A stretch of 64,000 nt of DNA from Prauserella isguenensis (GCF_014191605.1 NZ_JACHWU010000001.1:992001-1056000); one strand, 5' to 3'; shown: positions 1 through 9,995, counted from the first letter of the stretch. The notes: a model not told the origin generated them from the letters alone. Numbers and translations: made by a program.

Positions 1-836
1 AACACCTTGGCGACCGTCTCCTGGCCGCGGTAGCAGCCCTTCGCGACGTGGGCCGCCGACCCGATCCAGCCGACCTCGTGCGGAATGGTGCGGTCGTCGG
101 TATCGACGCCCACGCGCGCCTGCCGGGACTCCACGCGGAGCGCGTCGAACGCCCACGAGCCGGCGGGACGCGCACCCGCGTCCGTGAGGCGCTTCCAGAC
201 GTCGACCAGCTCGGCGCGCGGAACGAGCAGGTCGATCGCGTGCGGGCCCGGCCACGGCATGCGGCGTGCGAACCCGCTGCCCGGCAGCGCGGCGATCGCG
301 AACGGCTCGGCGGGCAGCGCCACGGGTGTGTCGCCGAGGGCGGCGAGCGTCTGCTCGGCGTCCGGCCCGAGCAGCGTCAGCACGGCGTACTCGCCCGTGG
401 CGTCGCGAATGTCGACGTCCGACCAGAACTTCATGGCCTGCAGGTAGTCGATCAGCGTCTCCTTGCCGCCGTTCGGCATGGCGCTCGTGGCGTGCGAGTC
501 CGGGTCGGTGTCGAGGTAGACGACGTCGCCGGTGTAGCCGACGACCATGTGCGCGTCGATGTGGCCCTGGGCGTCGAGCACGAGCGACTCGGTGCCGGTG
601 TCGGCGGGCAGTGCGGAGACGTGCTGCGACAACACGAGGTGCAGCCACGACAGCCGTTCGGAACCGCCGACGGTGATCACGTGCCGGTGCGACCGGTCGA
701 CGACCGCCACGCCGCGCGTGGCGGTGCGCTGCTCGGCGAACGGATCACCCCAGTGCCACGGCACACCCGCCTCCGGGTGGTCGTCGGGTGCCGAGACGGC
801 GCCGGGCAGTTCGGACAGGGGCGAGGAGTACGTCAT
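1..836 (-). CDS. ygfZ: YgfZ/GcvT-like folate-binding protein (partial, C-terminus outside window)
   Basis: Tetrahydrofolate-binding protein of the YgfZ/CAF17 family, related to the glycine-cleavage T protein and known to help repair or assemble some Fe-S enzymes in the cytoplasm. The gene runs leftwards off the window, so only the first 278 codons are present. The start ATG gives MTYSSPLSELPG, followed by the GcvT-like N-terminal fold. The family signature KGCYRGQE is readable close to the window edge (about residue 269), which secures the call. Divergent from pabC, with only about 70 bp between the two starts, the same arrangement as Rv0811c/Rv0812 in M. tuberculosis. Nothing looks broken; the missing part should be the short C-terminal barrel. 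Confidence 0.9.
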   Translation of the reverse strand, partial: MTYSSPLSELPGAVSAPDDHPEAGVPWHWGDPFAEQRTATRGVAVVDRSHRHVITVGGSERLSWLHLVLSQHVSALPADTGTESLVLDAQGHIDAHMVVGYTGDVVYLDTDPDSHATSAMPNGGKETLIDYLQAMKFWSDVDIRDATGEYAVLTLLGPDAEQTLAALGDTPVALPAEPFAIAALPGSGFARRMPWPGPHAIDLLVPRAELVDVWKRLTDAGARPAGSWAFDALRVESRQARVGVDTDDRTIPHEVGWIGSAAHVAKGCYRGQETVAKV

Positions 837-907
837 ACCGCGATCGTATGTCGGTGGCCGCGCCGATGGTCGGTAGCGTTCGCGGGCCCGCTGGGTACGG
901 TGAAGCC

Positions 908-1762
908 ATGCGCGTCCTCGCTTTCCTCGACGGCACCTTCGCCGATCCCGACCAGGCCCACATCCGCGTCGACGACCTCGGTCTGGTGCGTGGTGACGGC
1001 ATCTTCGAGACGATCCTCGTCACGAACGGCGTGCCGCGAGAGCTGGACGCGCACCTCGACCGCTTCGCCCGGTCGGCGGCGAAGATGGACATGGCGCCGC
1101 CGGACCGCGAGGCGTGGGAACGCGTCATCCGCCTGGTGATCGACAACTGGCCGACCGACGTCGAGCTCGCGCTGAAGATCGTGCTCACCCGCGGGATCGA
1201 CGGCGACCCGGACGAGAGGCCGACGGCGTTCGCGTACGGCACCGAGATCGCGGAGTCGACGAAGACGGCGCGGCGCGACGGCATCGGCGTGGTGACGCTG
1301 AACCGCGGGTTCGAGGCGGACCTGATGGAGCGCGCGCCGTGGCTGCTGCTGGGCGCGAAGACGTTGTCGTACTCGGTGAACATGGCGGCGCAGCGGGAGG
1401 CGCGCCGCCGCGGCGCCGAGGACGTGATCTTCACCAGCACCGAGGGTTACGTGCTGGAGGGCCCGACGTCGAACGTCGTCGTGGCGCGCGGTGGCACGCT
1501 GTACACGCCGCCGCCGACGAACGGCATCCTGCCCGGTACGACGCAGGGCGACGTGTTCCGCGCGGCGGAGCGGGCAGGCTGGAAGACCGAGGTGACGCAG
1601 CTCAAGGCCGACGAGCTCGCCGCGGGGGACGCCCTGATGTTGGCCTCGTCGGTGCGGAAGCTGACGCGCGTGCACACGCTCGACGACGTCCGGCTGGCCG
1701 ACGACCCGGCCGTGGCCATCCACGCCGAGCTGGCGAAGGCCTACGACGCCCAGTACGAGTGA
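908..1762 (+). CDS. pabC: Aminodeoxychorismate lyase / class IV PLP aminotransferase
   Basis: Fold-type IV PLP enzyme, most likely 4-amino-4-deoxychorismate lyase, which releases pyruvate to give p-aminobenzoate for folate synthesis. The 284-residue protein starts MRVLAFLDGTFADPDQ and carries the early RGDGIFETI block, the PLP-lysine neighbourhood LGAKTLSYSVNM around residue 155, and the EGPTSNVVV phosphate-binding block. A later GILPGTTQGDVF segment is also typical. D-amino-acid or branched-chain aminotransferases share these motifs. The lyase role rests on length and on the divergent ygfZ neighbour, which fits a folate context (Rv0812 is the positional counterpart). The ATG at 908 fits the family start; the ribosome site is weak. 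Confidence 0.85.
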   Translation: MRVLAFLDGTFADPDQAHIRVDDLGLVRGDGIFETILVTNGVPRELDAHLDRFARSAAKMDMAPPDREAWERVIRLVIDNWPTDVELALKIVLTRGIDGDPDERPTAFAYGTEIAESTKTARRDGIGVVTLNRGFEADLMERAPWLLLGAKTLSYSVNMAAQREARRRGAEDVIFTSTEGYVLEGPTSNVVVARGGTLYTPPPTNGILPGTTQGDVFRAAERAGWKTEVTQLKADELAAGDALMLASSVRKLTRVHTLDDVRLADDPAVAIHAELAKAYDAQYE

Positions 1763-1775
1763 AGCTGCGCCACCT

Positions 1776-1810
1776 GCGCCACCTGCGCCTCCTCATGGCG
1801 CAGGTGGGCG
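1776..1810. terminator. Hairpin between convergent pabC and nitrobindin-like gene
   Basis: A GC-rich inverted repeat (CACCTGCGCC ... GGCGCAGGTG) with a 7-nt loop lies just after the pabC stop. There is no T-run, as is usual in high-GC actinobacteria. A second weaker stem (CCTGAGG / CCTCAGG) follows near 1888-1914. Position between convergent genes suggests a two-way terminator. Confidence 0.55.
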
Positions 1811-1958
1811 ACTGCGATCCCGCTGAGTCATCCGCAGCGCTGAGGCGGAATGCTCCCCAAGGTCACCAAGCTGGCGTTGAGCGCTCCTGAGGTGCCCGGG
1901 GAGCGCCTCAGGGCGTGCGAAAGTTGCGCTGAACGGGTGTCGCTCGAAGGTGTGGGCG

Positions 1959-2579
1959 TCAGCCGACGACGCGTTCGAGCACGAGGGAGACGTGCGGAGT
2001 CTTCGGGTGGCCCATCATGGCGCGCTCCTCGACGTAGCCGAGGTTGCCGCTGCCGTCGGGCATGATCCCGTACAGTCGTTCGGCGGCTGTGACCTCCTTG
2101 GCCGTCTGTGACCGCACCACGGCGTCGGTGGCGAGTTGCCACGCGGACTGCCCGCGGGTCTGGCCGTAGAACAGCTCGATGATGCCGGAGGAGTGCGACA
2201 GCACGAGCTCGATCGTGTCGTCGGCCTGCGGGCGCCAGAAGCCGGTCTCGCGTGCGGCGGGCCGGATGACGTTGCCGTCCGCGTCGAGCAGCCAGGACCG
2301 TGCCTCGTGGTACAGGAAAGGACGGCCGTCGTGGGCGATGGTGAGCTGCTGCGCGACGCGCGCGGGCTCGTCCATCGTCGGGTAGTTGACCTCGCCCTCG
2401 CCGCGCCACACGCCGATAAGCGGCAGCAGTGCGAGGCACGCGTCGTTGAGGTCGGCGCCCTCCCGCAGGTTGGCCGTGTCGCCGGGGATCGGCATATCGT
2501 CCAGCTGCGGGATGTTGCGGTGGGCCGTTTTCTGGGCGCGTTGCGCTGCGGCCTCGATGGCCTCGTCGCCGCTCGACAT
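1959..2579 (-). CDS. Nitrobindin-like FABP-family heme-binding protein (DUF1794)
   Basis: Cytosolic beta-barrel protein of the nitrobindin/THAP4 family (206 residues), which binds heme in characterised members and has been linked to nitric oxide or peroxynitrite chemistry. The motif GVWRGEGEV near residue 53 is the GxWxGxG fingerprint, and the C-terminal HVSLVLERV strand closes the barrel. It faces pabC tail to tail. The counterpart in M. tuberculosis is Rv0813c, again beside the aminotransferase. The first 45 residues form a polar helical extension common in actinobacterial members. The product class is clear; the physiological ligand is not shown by the sequence. Confidence 0.85.
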   Translation of the reverse strand: MSSGDEAIEAAAQRAQKTAHRNIPQLDDMPIPGDTANLREGADLNDACLALLPLIGVWRGEGEVNYPTMDEPARVAQQLTIAHDGRPFLYHEARSWLLDADGNVIRPAARETGFWRPQADDTIELVLSHSSGIIELFYGQTRGQSAWQLATDAVVRSQTAKEVTAAERLYGIMPDGSGNLGYVEERAMMGHPKTPHVSLVLERVVG

Positions 2580-2636
2580 CGGGGGTAAGCCTTACTCAGC
2601 GTTGGTGACGGGTGCTGTGCTGACGAACCGTGTCGC

Positions 2637-2732
2637 TCAGCTGTCGGTGTACAGCCGGTAGACGACGTAGCCCGCGAACCACGTCGACGCGACGATGGCC
2701 AGGATCAGCAGCGTCGTAAACAGAATCTCCAC
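2637..2732 (-). CDS. 31-residue single-pass membrane protein
   Basis: A short frame starting GTG reads MEILFTTLLILAIVASTW, then FAGYVVYRLYTDS, then stop. Residues 3-24 form one hydrophobic helix followed by a short positive/polar tail (YRLYTDS), so the predicted product is a one-pass membrane microprotein. An in-frame GTG seven codons upstream (about 2753) would give a 38-residue form with a GGGAC stretch before it, so the start is not settled. It lies upstream of, and in line with, the nitrobindin-like gene (58 bp gap). I do not recognise the family. The residue pattern and codon use look protein-like. Confidence 0.5.
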   Translation of the reverse strand: MEILFTTLLILAIVASTWFAGYVVYRLYTDS

Positions 2733-2904
2733 GCGCGGAAGAATAGCGCCCACGTCCCGGTTCGCCCGAGTCCCGGTGCCGCCTCGTGAGCATGGTCACC
2801 GGTCCGGGTTTCTGTCCCCGCCGCGTTCGCCAGGGCGGACGTGCCCACGTCTCCGAAACACTTAGCCCTTGCGTTAACTGTTTCGCGGGGTAATACTTAG
2901 CCGT

Positions 2905-3303
2905 ATGGCAAAGCTTTCGACTCCTGTGGCCGGTTCGGCTCCGGCGGAGCCCGAGCTCGACGGCGTCTTCCTGGCGCTGGCCGATCCCACGCGGCGTGCG
3001 GTGATCCACCGGCTCGGCGTCGGCTCGGCGAGTGTCGGCGATCTGGCGGCCGAGGCCGCGATGACGCTGCCCTCGTTCCTCAAGCACGTGCGGATGCTCG
3101 AGCGCAGCGGCCTGATCAGGACACACAAGGACGGCCGGGTGCGTACGTGTGAGCTCGACCGGGACCGACTCGGCGTCGTCGACGGCTGGCTCGCGCAGCA
3201 GCGACGGCTCTGGGAGGAGCGCACCGACCGGCTCGAAAGCTTCGTCACCGGAAACCCCGAAACCGGCGGTGACGCCACCGCCGACGAAAGGAACGAATCA
3301 TGA
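2905..3303 (+). CDS. ArsR-family winged-helix regulator
   Basis: 132-residue DNA-binding repressor of the ArsR/SmtB type. The opening LADPTRRAVIHRLGVG, the recognition helix LPSFLKHVRMLERSGLI and the wing RTHKDGRVRTCELD (residues ~25-90) are standard for the subgroup that regulates SRPBCC proteins. No cysteine/histidine metal site is visible, so it is not a metal sensor. The ATG overlaps nothing upstream, and its last codons overlap the next gene (ATGA at 3300), so the pair is translationally coupled. It probably controls its own operon; the inducer is unknown. Confidence 0.85.
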   Translation: MAKLSTPVAGSAPAEPELDGVFLALADPTRRAVIHRLGVGSASVGDLAAEAAMTLPSFLKHVRMLERSGLIRTHKDGRVRTCELDRDRLGVVDGWLAQQRRLWEERTDRLESFVTGNPETGGDATADERNES

Positions 3304-3773
3304 ATCCAGAACTCGACTTCACCCTCGACCGCATCATCCGGGCGCCGCGGAAGGCCGTGTGGCAGGCGTGGGCCGACCCGGACAACCTCGCGCAGTGGTG
3401 GATCCCCGAGCCGATGCGCTGCCGGGTCGACCGGCTCGACGTGCGCCCCGGCGGCGCGTTCGTGACGCGCATGAGCGACGACGGCACCACGTTCTCGCCG
3501 CACCTGGACGCCTGTTTCCTCGCGGTCGACGAGTTCGAGCGCATCGTGTTCACCAACGCCGTCGACAGCGCGTGGCGGCCGGCCGACCCCGAGCCCGTCA
3601 CGCTCGTCGCCGAGATCACGATGCGCGACCACCCGGACGGAACCGATTACCGGGTCGTGGTGCGCCATCGCGACCCCGAGGGGCTCGCCCGCCACGTCGA
3701 ACTGGGCGCCGAGGACGGCTGGGGCACCGTTGCCGACCAGCTCACCCGCTTCGCCGAGAACGGCGTGGACTGA
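3300..3773 (+). CDS. SRPBCC (AHSA1-like) lipid/START-fold protein
   Basis: 157-residue protein of the AHSA1/SRPBCC family, a helix-grip fold with a deep hydrophobic pocket. Typical features are the opening FTLDRIIRAPRKAVWQAW, the LAQWWIPEPM block, GGAFVTRM, and the final helix GWGTVADQLTRFAE. Overlaps the upstream ArsR gene by 4 bp (ATGA). ArsR-SRPBCC pairs are common in actinobacteria; some act as small-molecule-responsive pairs, but no substrate can be assigned here. It ends in a convergent arrangement with the TetR gene. Confidence 0.85.
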   Translation: MNPELDFTLDRIIRAPRKAVWQAWADPDNLAQWWIPEPMRCRVDRLDVRPGGAFVTRMSDDGTTFSPHLDACFLAVDEFERIVFTNAVDSAWRPADPEPVTLVAEITMRDHPDGTDYRVVVRHRDPEGLARHVELGAEDGWGTVADQLTRFAENGVD

Positions 3774-3823
3774 CGGCTGCAGAGCGGCCACGCCGGGCGG
3801 GAGCAGGCCGGATCGGGATACCG

Positions 3824-3852
3824 GTCGTCACGGAGGCGTCGGCCGTGACGAC
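3824..3852. terminator. Hairpin at the convergent 3' ends of SRPBCC and TetR genes
   Basis: Perfect 10-bp stem GTCGTCACGG / CCGTGACGAC with a 9-nt loop. It overlaps the last codons of the TetR gene and lies 50 bp after the SRPBCC stop. Probably a bidirectional terminator. Confidence 0.5.
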
Positions 3853-4514
3853 GGGTCGAGGCGGTCGAGGATCGCTGCGGTGACCCACGGGGCGAAGTCG
3901 TCGTGGGGCCAGCCGCAGACCGTCACCAGGTGGTCGTAGGCCTCGTGTGAGGTGAGCAGGCCGATCGTGTCGGCGAGGCGTTCGCGCGACGTCGCGTCCT
4001 GGCTCGGGACGTCCGCGAACGCAGACGTCTCGAGCCAGGCGGTGATCTCCCGCCTGCGCATCGCGGCCAGTTCCGCCCGCGCGGCGGCCACCGTCTCGTC
4101 CGACATCGCGGCGGCGGTGAACGCCCGCCAGATGCCCAGCGAGTCGCGCAGTCCGTCGGCCAACCGGGCCGTCGCGGTGGCCAACGCTCCGGCGAGGCCG
4201 GCCCCGCCGCTCGGGAAGCCGCCTATGAGCGCGGTGATGTCGACGGTGTCCGAATCGCCCGCGAGTCCGGTGCGGAACGCGGCCAGCAGCAGGTCGGCCT
4301 TGCGCCCGGTCTGCGTCACGGTCTCGAGGCCGACCCCCGCCTCGGTGGCGATCCGCCGCATGCTCGTGCCCGCGTAGCCGTGATCGGCGAACAGTCGGCC
4401 CGCCGTGGCGATCACGTGTGCGCGGGTGCGTTCGGCCCGCTCCTGCCGTACGCGGGATCGGTAGCGACGACGGGGGCGGCGCGACTCGTCGGATTCGTCG
4501 AACTCGGCTACCAT
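3828..4514 (-). CDS. TetR-family regulator
   Basis: 228-residue TetR-type repressor. Residues ~20-65 contain the helix-turn-helix: ATAGRLFADHGYAGTSMRRI, then ATEAGVGLETVTQTGRKADL. The usual YYHFPSK segment after the recognition helix is replaced by VTQTGRKAD, a common variant. The C-terminal ligand domain is alanine-rich and not diagnostic. I chose the ATG at 4514 (MVAEFDESDESRR) because the upstream extension is unlike the family. It is divergent from the glycosyltransferase gene, with 87 bp between the starts, so the glycosyltransferase is the most likely target. Confidence 0.8.
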   Translation of the reverse strand: MVAEFDESDESRRPRRRYRSRVRQERAERTRAHVIATAGRLFADHGYAGTSMRRIATEAGVGLETVTQTGRKADLLLAAFRTGLAGDSDTVDITALIGGFPSGGAGLAGALATATARLADGLRDSLGIWRAFTAAAMSDETVAAARAELAAMRRREITAWLETSAFADVPSQDATSRERLADTIGLLTSHEAYDHLVTVCGWPHDDFAPWVTAAILDRLDPSSRPTPP

Positions 4515-4601
4515 CGGAATTCGACGATACAGTGTTTCGGTCAAGTGTCGGCAGTCAGTGCCCCTGGGGGCACACAGCAACCGGTCCGCGGGAGGCCCGT
4601 C

Positions 4602-5834
4602 ATGGCTTCAGTACTCGTGTGCGTACAGCCGGCGAGGGGGCACGTCGGACCGACGAAACCCGTCGTCGCCGCGCTGCTCGAGGCGGGGCATGACGTGGCC
4701 GTCGTGACCGGCGCCCGTTACGAGCGCGTGTTCGCCGACCTCGGCGCCGACGTGACCGTGCTCGACGACGAGGTGGACTTCGACGAGACCGACCTGAACG
4801 GCTCGGTCCCCGGTAGGGCGCGGCTGAGCGGGCTGAAACTGGGCCGGTTCGACCTGGAGAGGTTCGCGGATGCGATGCCGGCGCAGCTCCGGGCGGTCGA
4901 TCAGGTGCTGGCGCGCGGCGTCGACGTCGTGTTGTGCGATCCCTTGTTCGCCGCAGGCATGGCGCTCGCGTTCCGCCGCGGAGCGCCCAGGGTTCTCGTG
5001 CTCGGGTTCGTGCCGTTGACCGCACCGATGCCGTACCGGCCCGCACCCCGCGGCATCGGTGAACGACTGCAGGGCGCGGCGTTGCGGCGATTCATGCGGT
5101 GGATGACGGCACCGGCGAGGGAGACCGCGCGGCGGCACGTCCGCGAACTCGTCGGCGCCGACACCGAGCTGTCCTTCATGGACTGGCCGATGCGCAGCGA
5201 CGGCGTGCTGCAGTTGACGTGCCCCGGCTTCGAATACCCACGGGAGCTGCCCACGTCGGTGCACTTCGTCGGCCCGACGACCACGAGCGCCGCGAGCGAA
5301 CACCCACTGCCGGAGTGGTGGGGTGAATTGGACGGGTCGCGGCCGGTCGTCCACGTGACGCAGGGGACGGTCGCCAACGACGACCTCGGGCGGCTCGTCG
5401 ATCCGGCCGTCGAGGCGCTCGCCCCCGACGACGTGCTCGTGGTCGTCACGACCGGCGGCACCGCGCCGAGTGTCGACCCACTGCCCGCCAATGTCCGCGT
5501 GGCCGACTTCCTGCCGTACGACGAACTGCTGCCGCGGTGCGATCTGATGATCAGCAACGGCGGGTACGGCGGCGTCAACCACGCGCTGCGCCACGGCGTC
5601 CCGCTGGTCGTCGTCGGTGCCAGTGAGGACAAGTCGGAGGTGGCGGCGCGTGTGACGTGGTCGGGCGCAGGCCTGGGCTACGCGCGGGGCTCGCTGCCGG
5701 TGCCGAAGCTGCGGTCGGCCGCCCGGCGAGTGCTGGCCGACCCGGCGTACCGGCGCCGCGCGGGCGAGCTGGCGGCCGAGATCGCCGCCGGCCCGACGAT
5801 CGACGACATGGTCAAACTGATCGTCGACGGTTGA
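4602..5834 (+). CDS. MGT-type GT1 glycosyltransferase
   Basis: 410-residue GT-B fold glycosyltransferase of the macrolide-glycosyltransferase / EryCIII-like type, transferring sugar from an NDP-sugar to a small-molecule acceptor. The N-terminal domain starts ASVLVCVQPARGHVGPTKPV (acceptor side). The C-terminal donor domain has VHVTQGTVAN, then NVRVADFLPYDELLPRCDLM, then SNGGYGGVNHALRHGVPLVV, the GT1 nucleotide-sugar motif. The family's usual catalytic His is present in ARGHVGP. GGAGG sits 6 bp before ATG 4602. Divergent TetR suggests inducible expression, possibly as a detoxifying (macrolide-inactivating-like) enzyme; that role is inferred. Confidence 0.85.
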   Translation: MASVLVCVQPARGHVGPTKPVVAALLEAGHDVAVVTGARYERVFADLGADVTVLDDEVDFDETDLNGSVPGRARLSGLKLGRFDLERFADAMPAQLRAVDQVLARGVDVVLCDPLFAAGMALAFRRGAPRVLVLGFVPLTAPMPYRPAPRGIGERLQGAALRRFMRWMTAPARETARRHVRELVGADTELSFMDWPMRSDGVLQLTCPGFEYPRELPTSVHFVGPTTTSAASEHPLPEWWGELDGSRPVVHVTQGTVANDDLGRLVDPAVEALAPDDVLVVVTTGGTAPSVDPLPANVRVADFLPYDELLPRCDLMISNGGYGGVNHALRHGVPLVVVGASEDKSEVAARVTWSGAGLGYARGSLPVPKLRSAARRVLADPAYRRRAGELAAEIAAGPTIDDMVKLIVDG

Positions 5835-5879
5835 GATGCGGTGGCGGTCGAACGCCCGGCGGAACGTCCGACGGTGCTG

Positions 5880-6541
5880 TCAGTCGTCGCGGCGGCCGGG
5901 CGAGACGAGACCCGTCTCGTAGGCCAGTGCGACGAGCCGGGAGCGGTCGCGGGCGTCGAGCTTGGTGAGCAGCCTTCCGACGTGCGTGCGCGCGGTCGCC
6001 GGGCTCATGAACAGCCGCTCGGCGATCTCCCCGTTGGAACGGCCCGCCCCGACCTCGGCCAGTACTTCGCGTTCCCGTTCGGTGAGCCCAGCCAGCCGTT
6101 CGGACGCGACGGGTGCGGGACCGTCCGCCGCCGCGCGCATGACGCGCCGGGTCACGGCCGGGGACAGCAGGGCGTCGCCGCGCGCGACGATCCGCACAGC
6201 CTCGCGCAACTCGTCCGGGGTCGCGTCCTTGAGGAGGAATCCCGCCGCACCGGCGCGGATCGCCTGGAGGATGTTCTCGTCGGTGTCGAACGTGGTGAGC
6301 ACGACGACCTGCACCGCGCGCAAGTCCGGGTCGGCGACGATGCGCCGCGTGGCGTCGAGCCCGTCGACTCCGGGCATGCGGATGTCCATGAGCACCACGT
6401 CGGGGCGCTCCGCGGTCACGAGCGCGACGCCGCTGTCGGCGTCGTCGGCCTCGCCTGCCACGTCGATGTCGTCGGCGCGCTCGAGCAGCGTGCGCAGGCC
6501 TGCGCGGATGAGGTGCTGATCGTCGACGACTGCGACGCGGA

Positions 6542-6545
<4 letters not shown>
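5880..6545 (-). CDS. NarL/LuxR-family response regulator
   Basis: 221-residue response regulator: receiver domain (residues 1-120) with the phosphoacceptor in VLMDIRMPGVDG, the Thr in VVVLTTF and Lys in FLLKD; then a LuxR-type helix-turn-helix (about 155-215) with LTEREREVLAEVGAGRSNGE and FMSPATARTHVGRLLTKL. Its ATG overlaps the stop of the upstream histidine kinase (ATGA), so both come from one transcript. Cytoplasmic; targets probably include its own operon with the two membrane genes. Confidence 0.93.
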
Positions 6546-7756
<1,211 letters not shown>

Positions 7757-7817
7757 ATTGTCCCGTGCGCTGGTGCTGTGGGGTTTGACGTGGATCATCT
7801 CCCGGTTTCGCCCGGCG

Positions 7818-8267
7818 TCACTGCGGCCGGAACCCGGGAACCATTCTGGCCAGCAACCACGCCACGGCGCCCGCCGCCACACCGGTGAGGACGCCGGTCA
7901 GCAGGCTGCTGCCGAAGGCGGCGCCGCGAACCACGACAGCTTCGAACGCTGGTGACAGCGCGCCCGCGAGGTTGCCGCCGAGTTCGGGCGGCTCGGCCTG
8001 GGCGACGTGCCACAGCGCTTGGTGCACGGCGCCCAGCACCACTCCGTAGCCGGCGCCCACGGCCGCGAGGGTCTGCAGCGGTGACGGGACGCGGCGCCAG
8101 AGCACGAACGCCACCCACACGGCCAGTGGCACGAAGACGAGCAGGCCGTTCAGTATCGGGGAGACGGGTCCGAGGTCGTGGGCGATCGCCCGCGGTGCGC
8201 CGAGTAGCGCCAGGCCGATGAGCGTCAGCGGTGCGATACCGAGGCGTTCGCGGAGCCGGCCGGTCAT
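7818..8267 (-). CDS. Four-helix membrane protein of unknown function
   Basis: 149-residue integral membrane protein with about four hydrophobic segments (near 12-30, 37-57, 68-88 and 118-140) and an AHDLGPVSP segment after the first. I do not recognise the family. Starts in ATGA overlap with the upstream membrane gene and lies about 60 bp upstream of the sensor kinase gene, all on one strand. The four genes look like one operon in which the membrane proteins may be sensed or regulated by the two-component system. Confidence 0.7.
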   Translation of the reverse strand: MTGRLRERLGIAPLTLIGLALLGAPRAIAHDLGPVSPILNGLLVFVPLAVWVAFVLWRRVPSPLQTLAAVGAGYGVVLGAVHQALWHVAQAEPPELGGNLAGALSPAFEAVVVRGAAFGSSLLTGVLTGVAAGAVAWLLARMVPGFRPQ

Positions 8268-8797
8268 GACCGTGCTCCGGCGGTGATGCGCTCCGGGGTC
8301 TGCACGGACGCGTATCGGTGCAGCCGCAGCAGGCCGACGAAGGCGAGCGTCGCGGTCACAGTGCTCATGCCGAGCCGGAACCAGTGGCCGACCTCGAACT
8401 CGACGGCCGTCTGCGTCAGCAGTTCGGCGGAGTGCACCGCTGTGCCCTCGTCGAACATGGTCTCGTTGCGCGGCCAAAAGTACAGCATGGAGAACAGGAA
8501 CTCGCCGAGCGAGAGTGAGGTGAAGCTCGCCGTGAACCACCAGTTTGCCGGCTGCACTTTCCGGACCAGCAGCAACGTGACCACGGCGGCGATCAGCGTG
8601 GCCGCACCCATCGGTGGGAAGAAGTCGGCGGGACCGGTGACGTCGAAGAAGGAACTCGCCTCGGTCAGCGACCGTGGGACATCGTGGAACACGTTGGGAT
8701 AGATGACGATGGTCTCGACCGCGATTCCGCCGAAGGCCACCATGGCCAACCAGACGTACGCGGCCGAGACACAGAATCGGAGGCGGCTCACCCACAT
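8264..8797 (-). CDS. Membrane protein, first gene of the two-component operon
   Basis: 177-residue integral membrane protein with four hydrophobic segments (near 8-33, 60-78, 85-105 and 142-162). The segment ETIVIYPNVFHDVPRSL recalls DUF1772/anthrone-oxygenase-like membrane proteins, but the match is by eye only. Translationally coupled to the next gene by a 4-bp overlap. Its start ATG at 8797 opens the operon, so the promoter should lie in 8798-9000. Confidence 0.7.
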   Translation of the reverse strand: MWVSRLRFCVSAAYVWLAMVAFGGIAVETIVIYPNVFHDVPRSLTEASSFFDVTGPADFFPPMGAATLIAAVVTLLLVRKVQPANWWFTASFTSLSLGEFLFSMLYFWPRNETMFDEGTAVHSAELLTQTAVEFEVGHWFRLGMSTVTATLAFVGLLRLHRYASVQTPERITAGARS

Positions 8798-9163
8798 GAC
8801 AGGACTCCGTATGGAAGGGGACGGACACCGACACCGGAAACGCTAGGCCGGTCCGACCCGCGGACGCGTCCGTCGCGGCGCGCCCGTCGCCTACGCTTTT
8901 CGACGTACGCCGGCCCGGAGTGAGCCGCGGGCACGTGGCGTGGTGTTCGTCGGCCCCACTCAGCCGCTCGTCCTATGTGGATTGGCTGTCGACGTCGAGT
9001 CCGATGCTTACGGGAGATTCACGACCCGGTAAGTCCCGCTGGCGAATCAACGCACTGCACGGCCTGCAGGATCTGCACACGCCTGTCCCCGTGGTCGGCG
9101 AAGTCTTTCGACCCCGACCTTTCACAGGCTTGCTCACCGGGACTTCTCTCGCCGGCTCGGCCG
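8798..9163. other. Intergenic region, no gene recognised
   Basis: About 370 bp between the start of the membrane-protein operon and the 3' end of the methyltransferase pseudogene. It should hold the operon promoter. All frames were read; none gives a recognisable protein. Confidence 0.4.
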
Positions 9164-9995
9164 TCAAACGGGTTTGCGTGCGACACCGCCGACGATGTTG
9201 GCCTCGGCCGCGTCGATCGTGTCGGTGCTCTCCGGGCGCCAATCGGGAAGCCACACCAGGCCCGGTTCGACGAACTCGAAATCGCCGACCAACGCGACGA
9301 TCTCGTCCCGGCTGCGCTGGGTCAATGGCAACGTCGCACGGTTGGTGTACTGCCCGGCGACCGTCCGGAACGCATCCTGTACCTCGTCGTCCTCGGTGTT
9401 CAGGCTGACATGGGTCAGCGCCAGCAGACTGCCCGGCGGCAACTGTGCACGGTAGTAGGCCAGGGGGCGTTCCGGATGCCGCTCGTCCGGCATGAAGTGC
9501 AGTAACGTCACGATCAGCAGGCAGATGGGCTCGTCCGGGTCTATACCGCCCTCGTCCAGCACCCGCTGCCACAGATCCTCGCCGTCGAAGTAGTCACCGA
9601 AGAGCGCGTAGTGCCGTTCCGGATCGGCCGTGTCCTCCAACAGGATCTGCGCATGCGCATGCGATCGGCTCGTTGTCGATGTAGACCACCCGGCATTCAC
9701 CCGGCGCGACCTCGTCGGCCACCTCGTGCACGTTGCCCTGAGTCGGCAGTCCGCTACCGATATCGACGAACTGCCTGATACCGGACTCGACCGCGAACCG
9801 CACCGCTCGGCGCAGGAACTCACGGTTGGTCACCATGCCCACCCGCATCTGCGGCAACTCCCGCAACTGCTGCTCGGCGAACTCGCGGTCGACGGCATAG
9901 TTGTGCCGACCTCCGAGCACATAGTCGTAGATCCGGCCGGCGCTCGGGCATGGGCCGAGCGTAACCTCTGCCCCGCCGCACGCACACACATGCAC
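9164..9995 (-). pseudogene. SAM-dependent methyltransferase (Methyltransf_19/DUF574 type) with a frameshift
   Basis: Two adjacent frames together give one methyltransferase of the actinobacterial DUF574 type. The N-terminal part (9995 to about 9660) reads PSAGRIYDYVLGGRHNYAVD and FVDIGSGLPTQGNVHEVA, then VVYIDNEPIA. The C-terminal part (about 9670 to 9164) continues HAQILLEDTADPERHYALFG to VWLPDWRPE. The frame break lies inside an alternating GCATGCGCATGCGCAG stretch near 9652-9667; restoring two bases gives the family's DN-x-P-I-x-x-AHA pattern. So this is a recent 2-bp loss, a sequencing error, or a phase-variable site. The start is probably GTG at 9995. Divergent from the PucR regulator. 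Confidence 0.8.

Noticed and set aside
8798-9163. Possible gene remnant between the two-component operon and the methyltransferase
   Set aside because: No translation in any frame resembled a family well enough to report.
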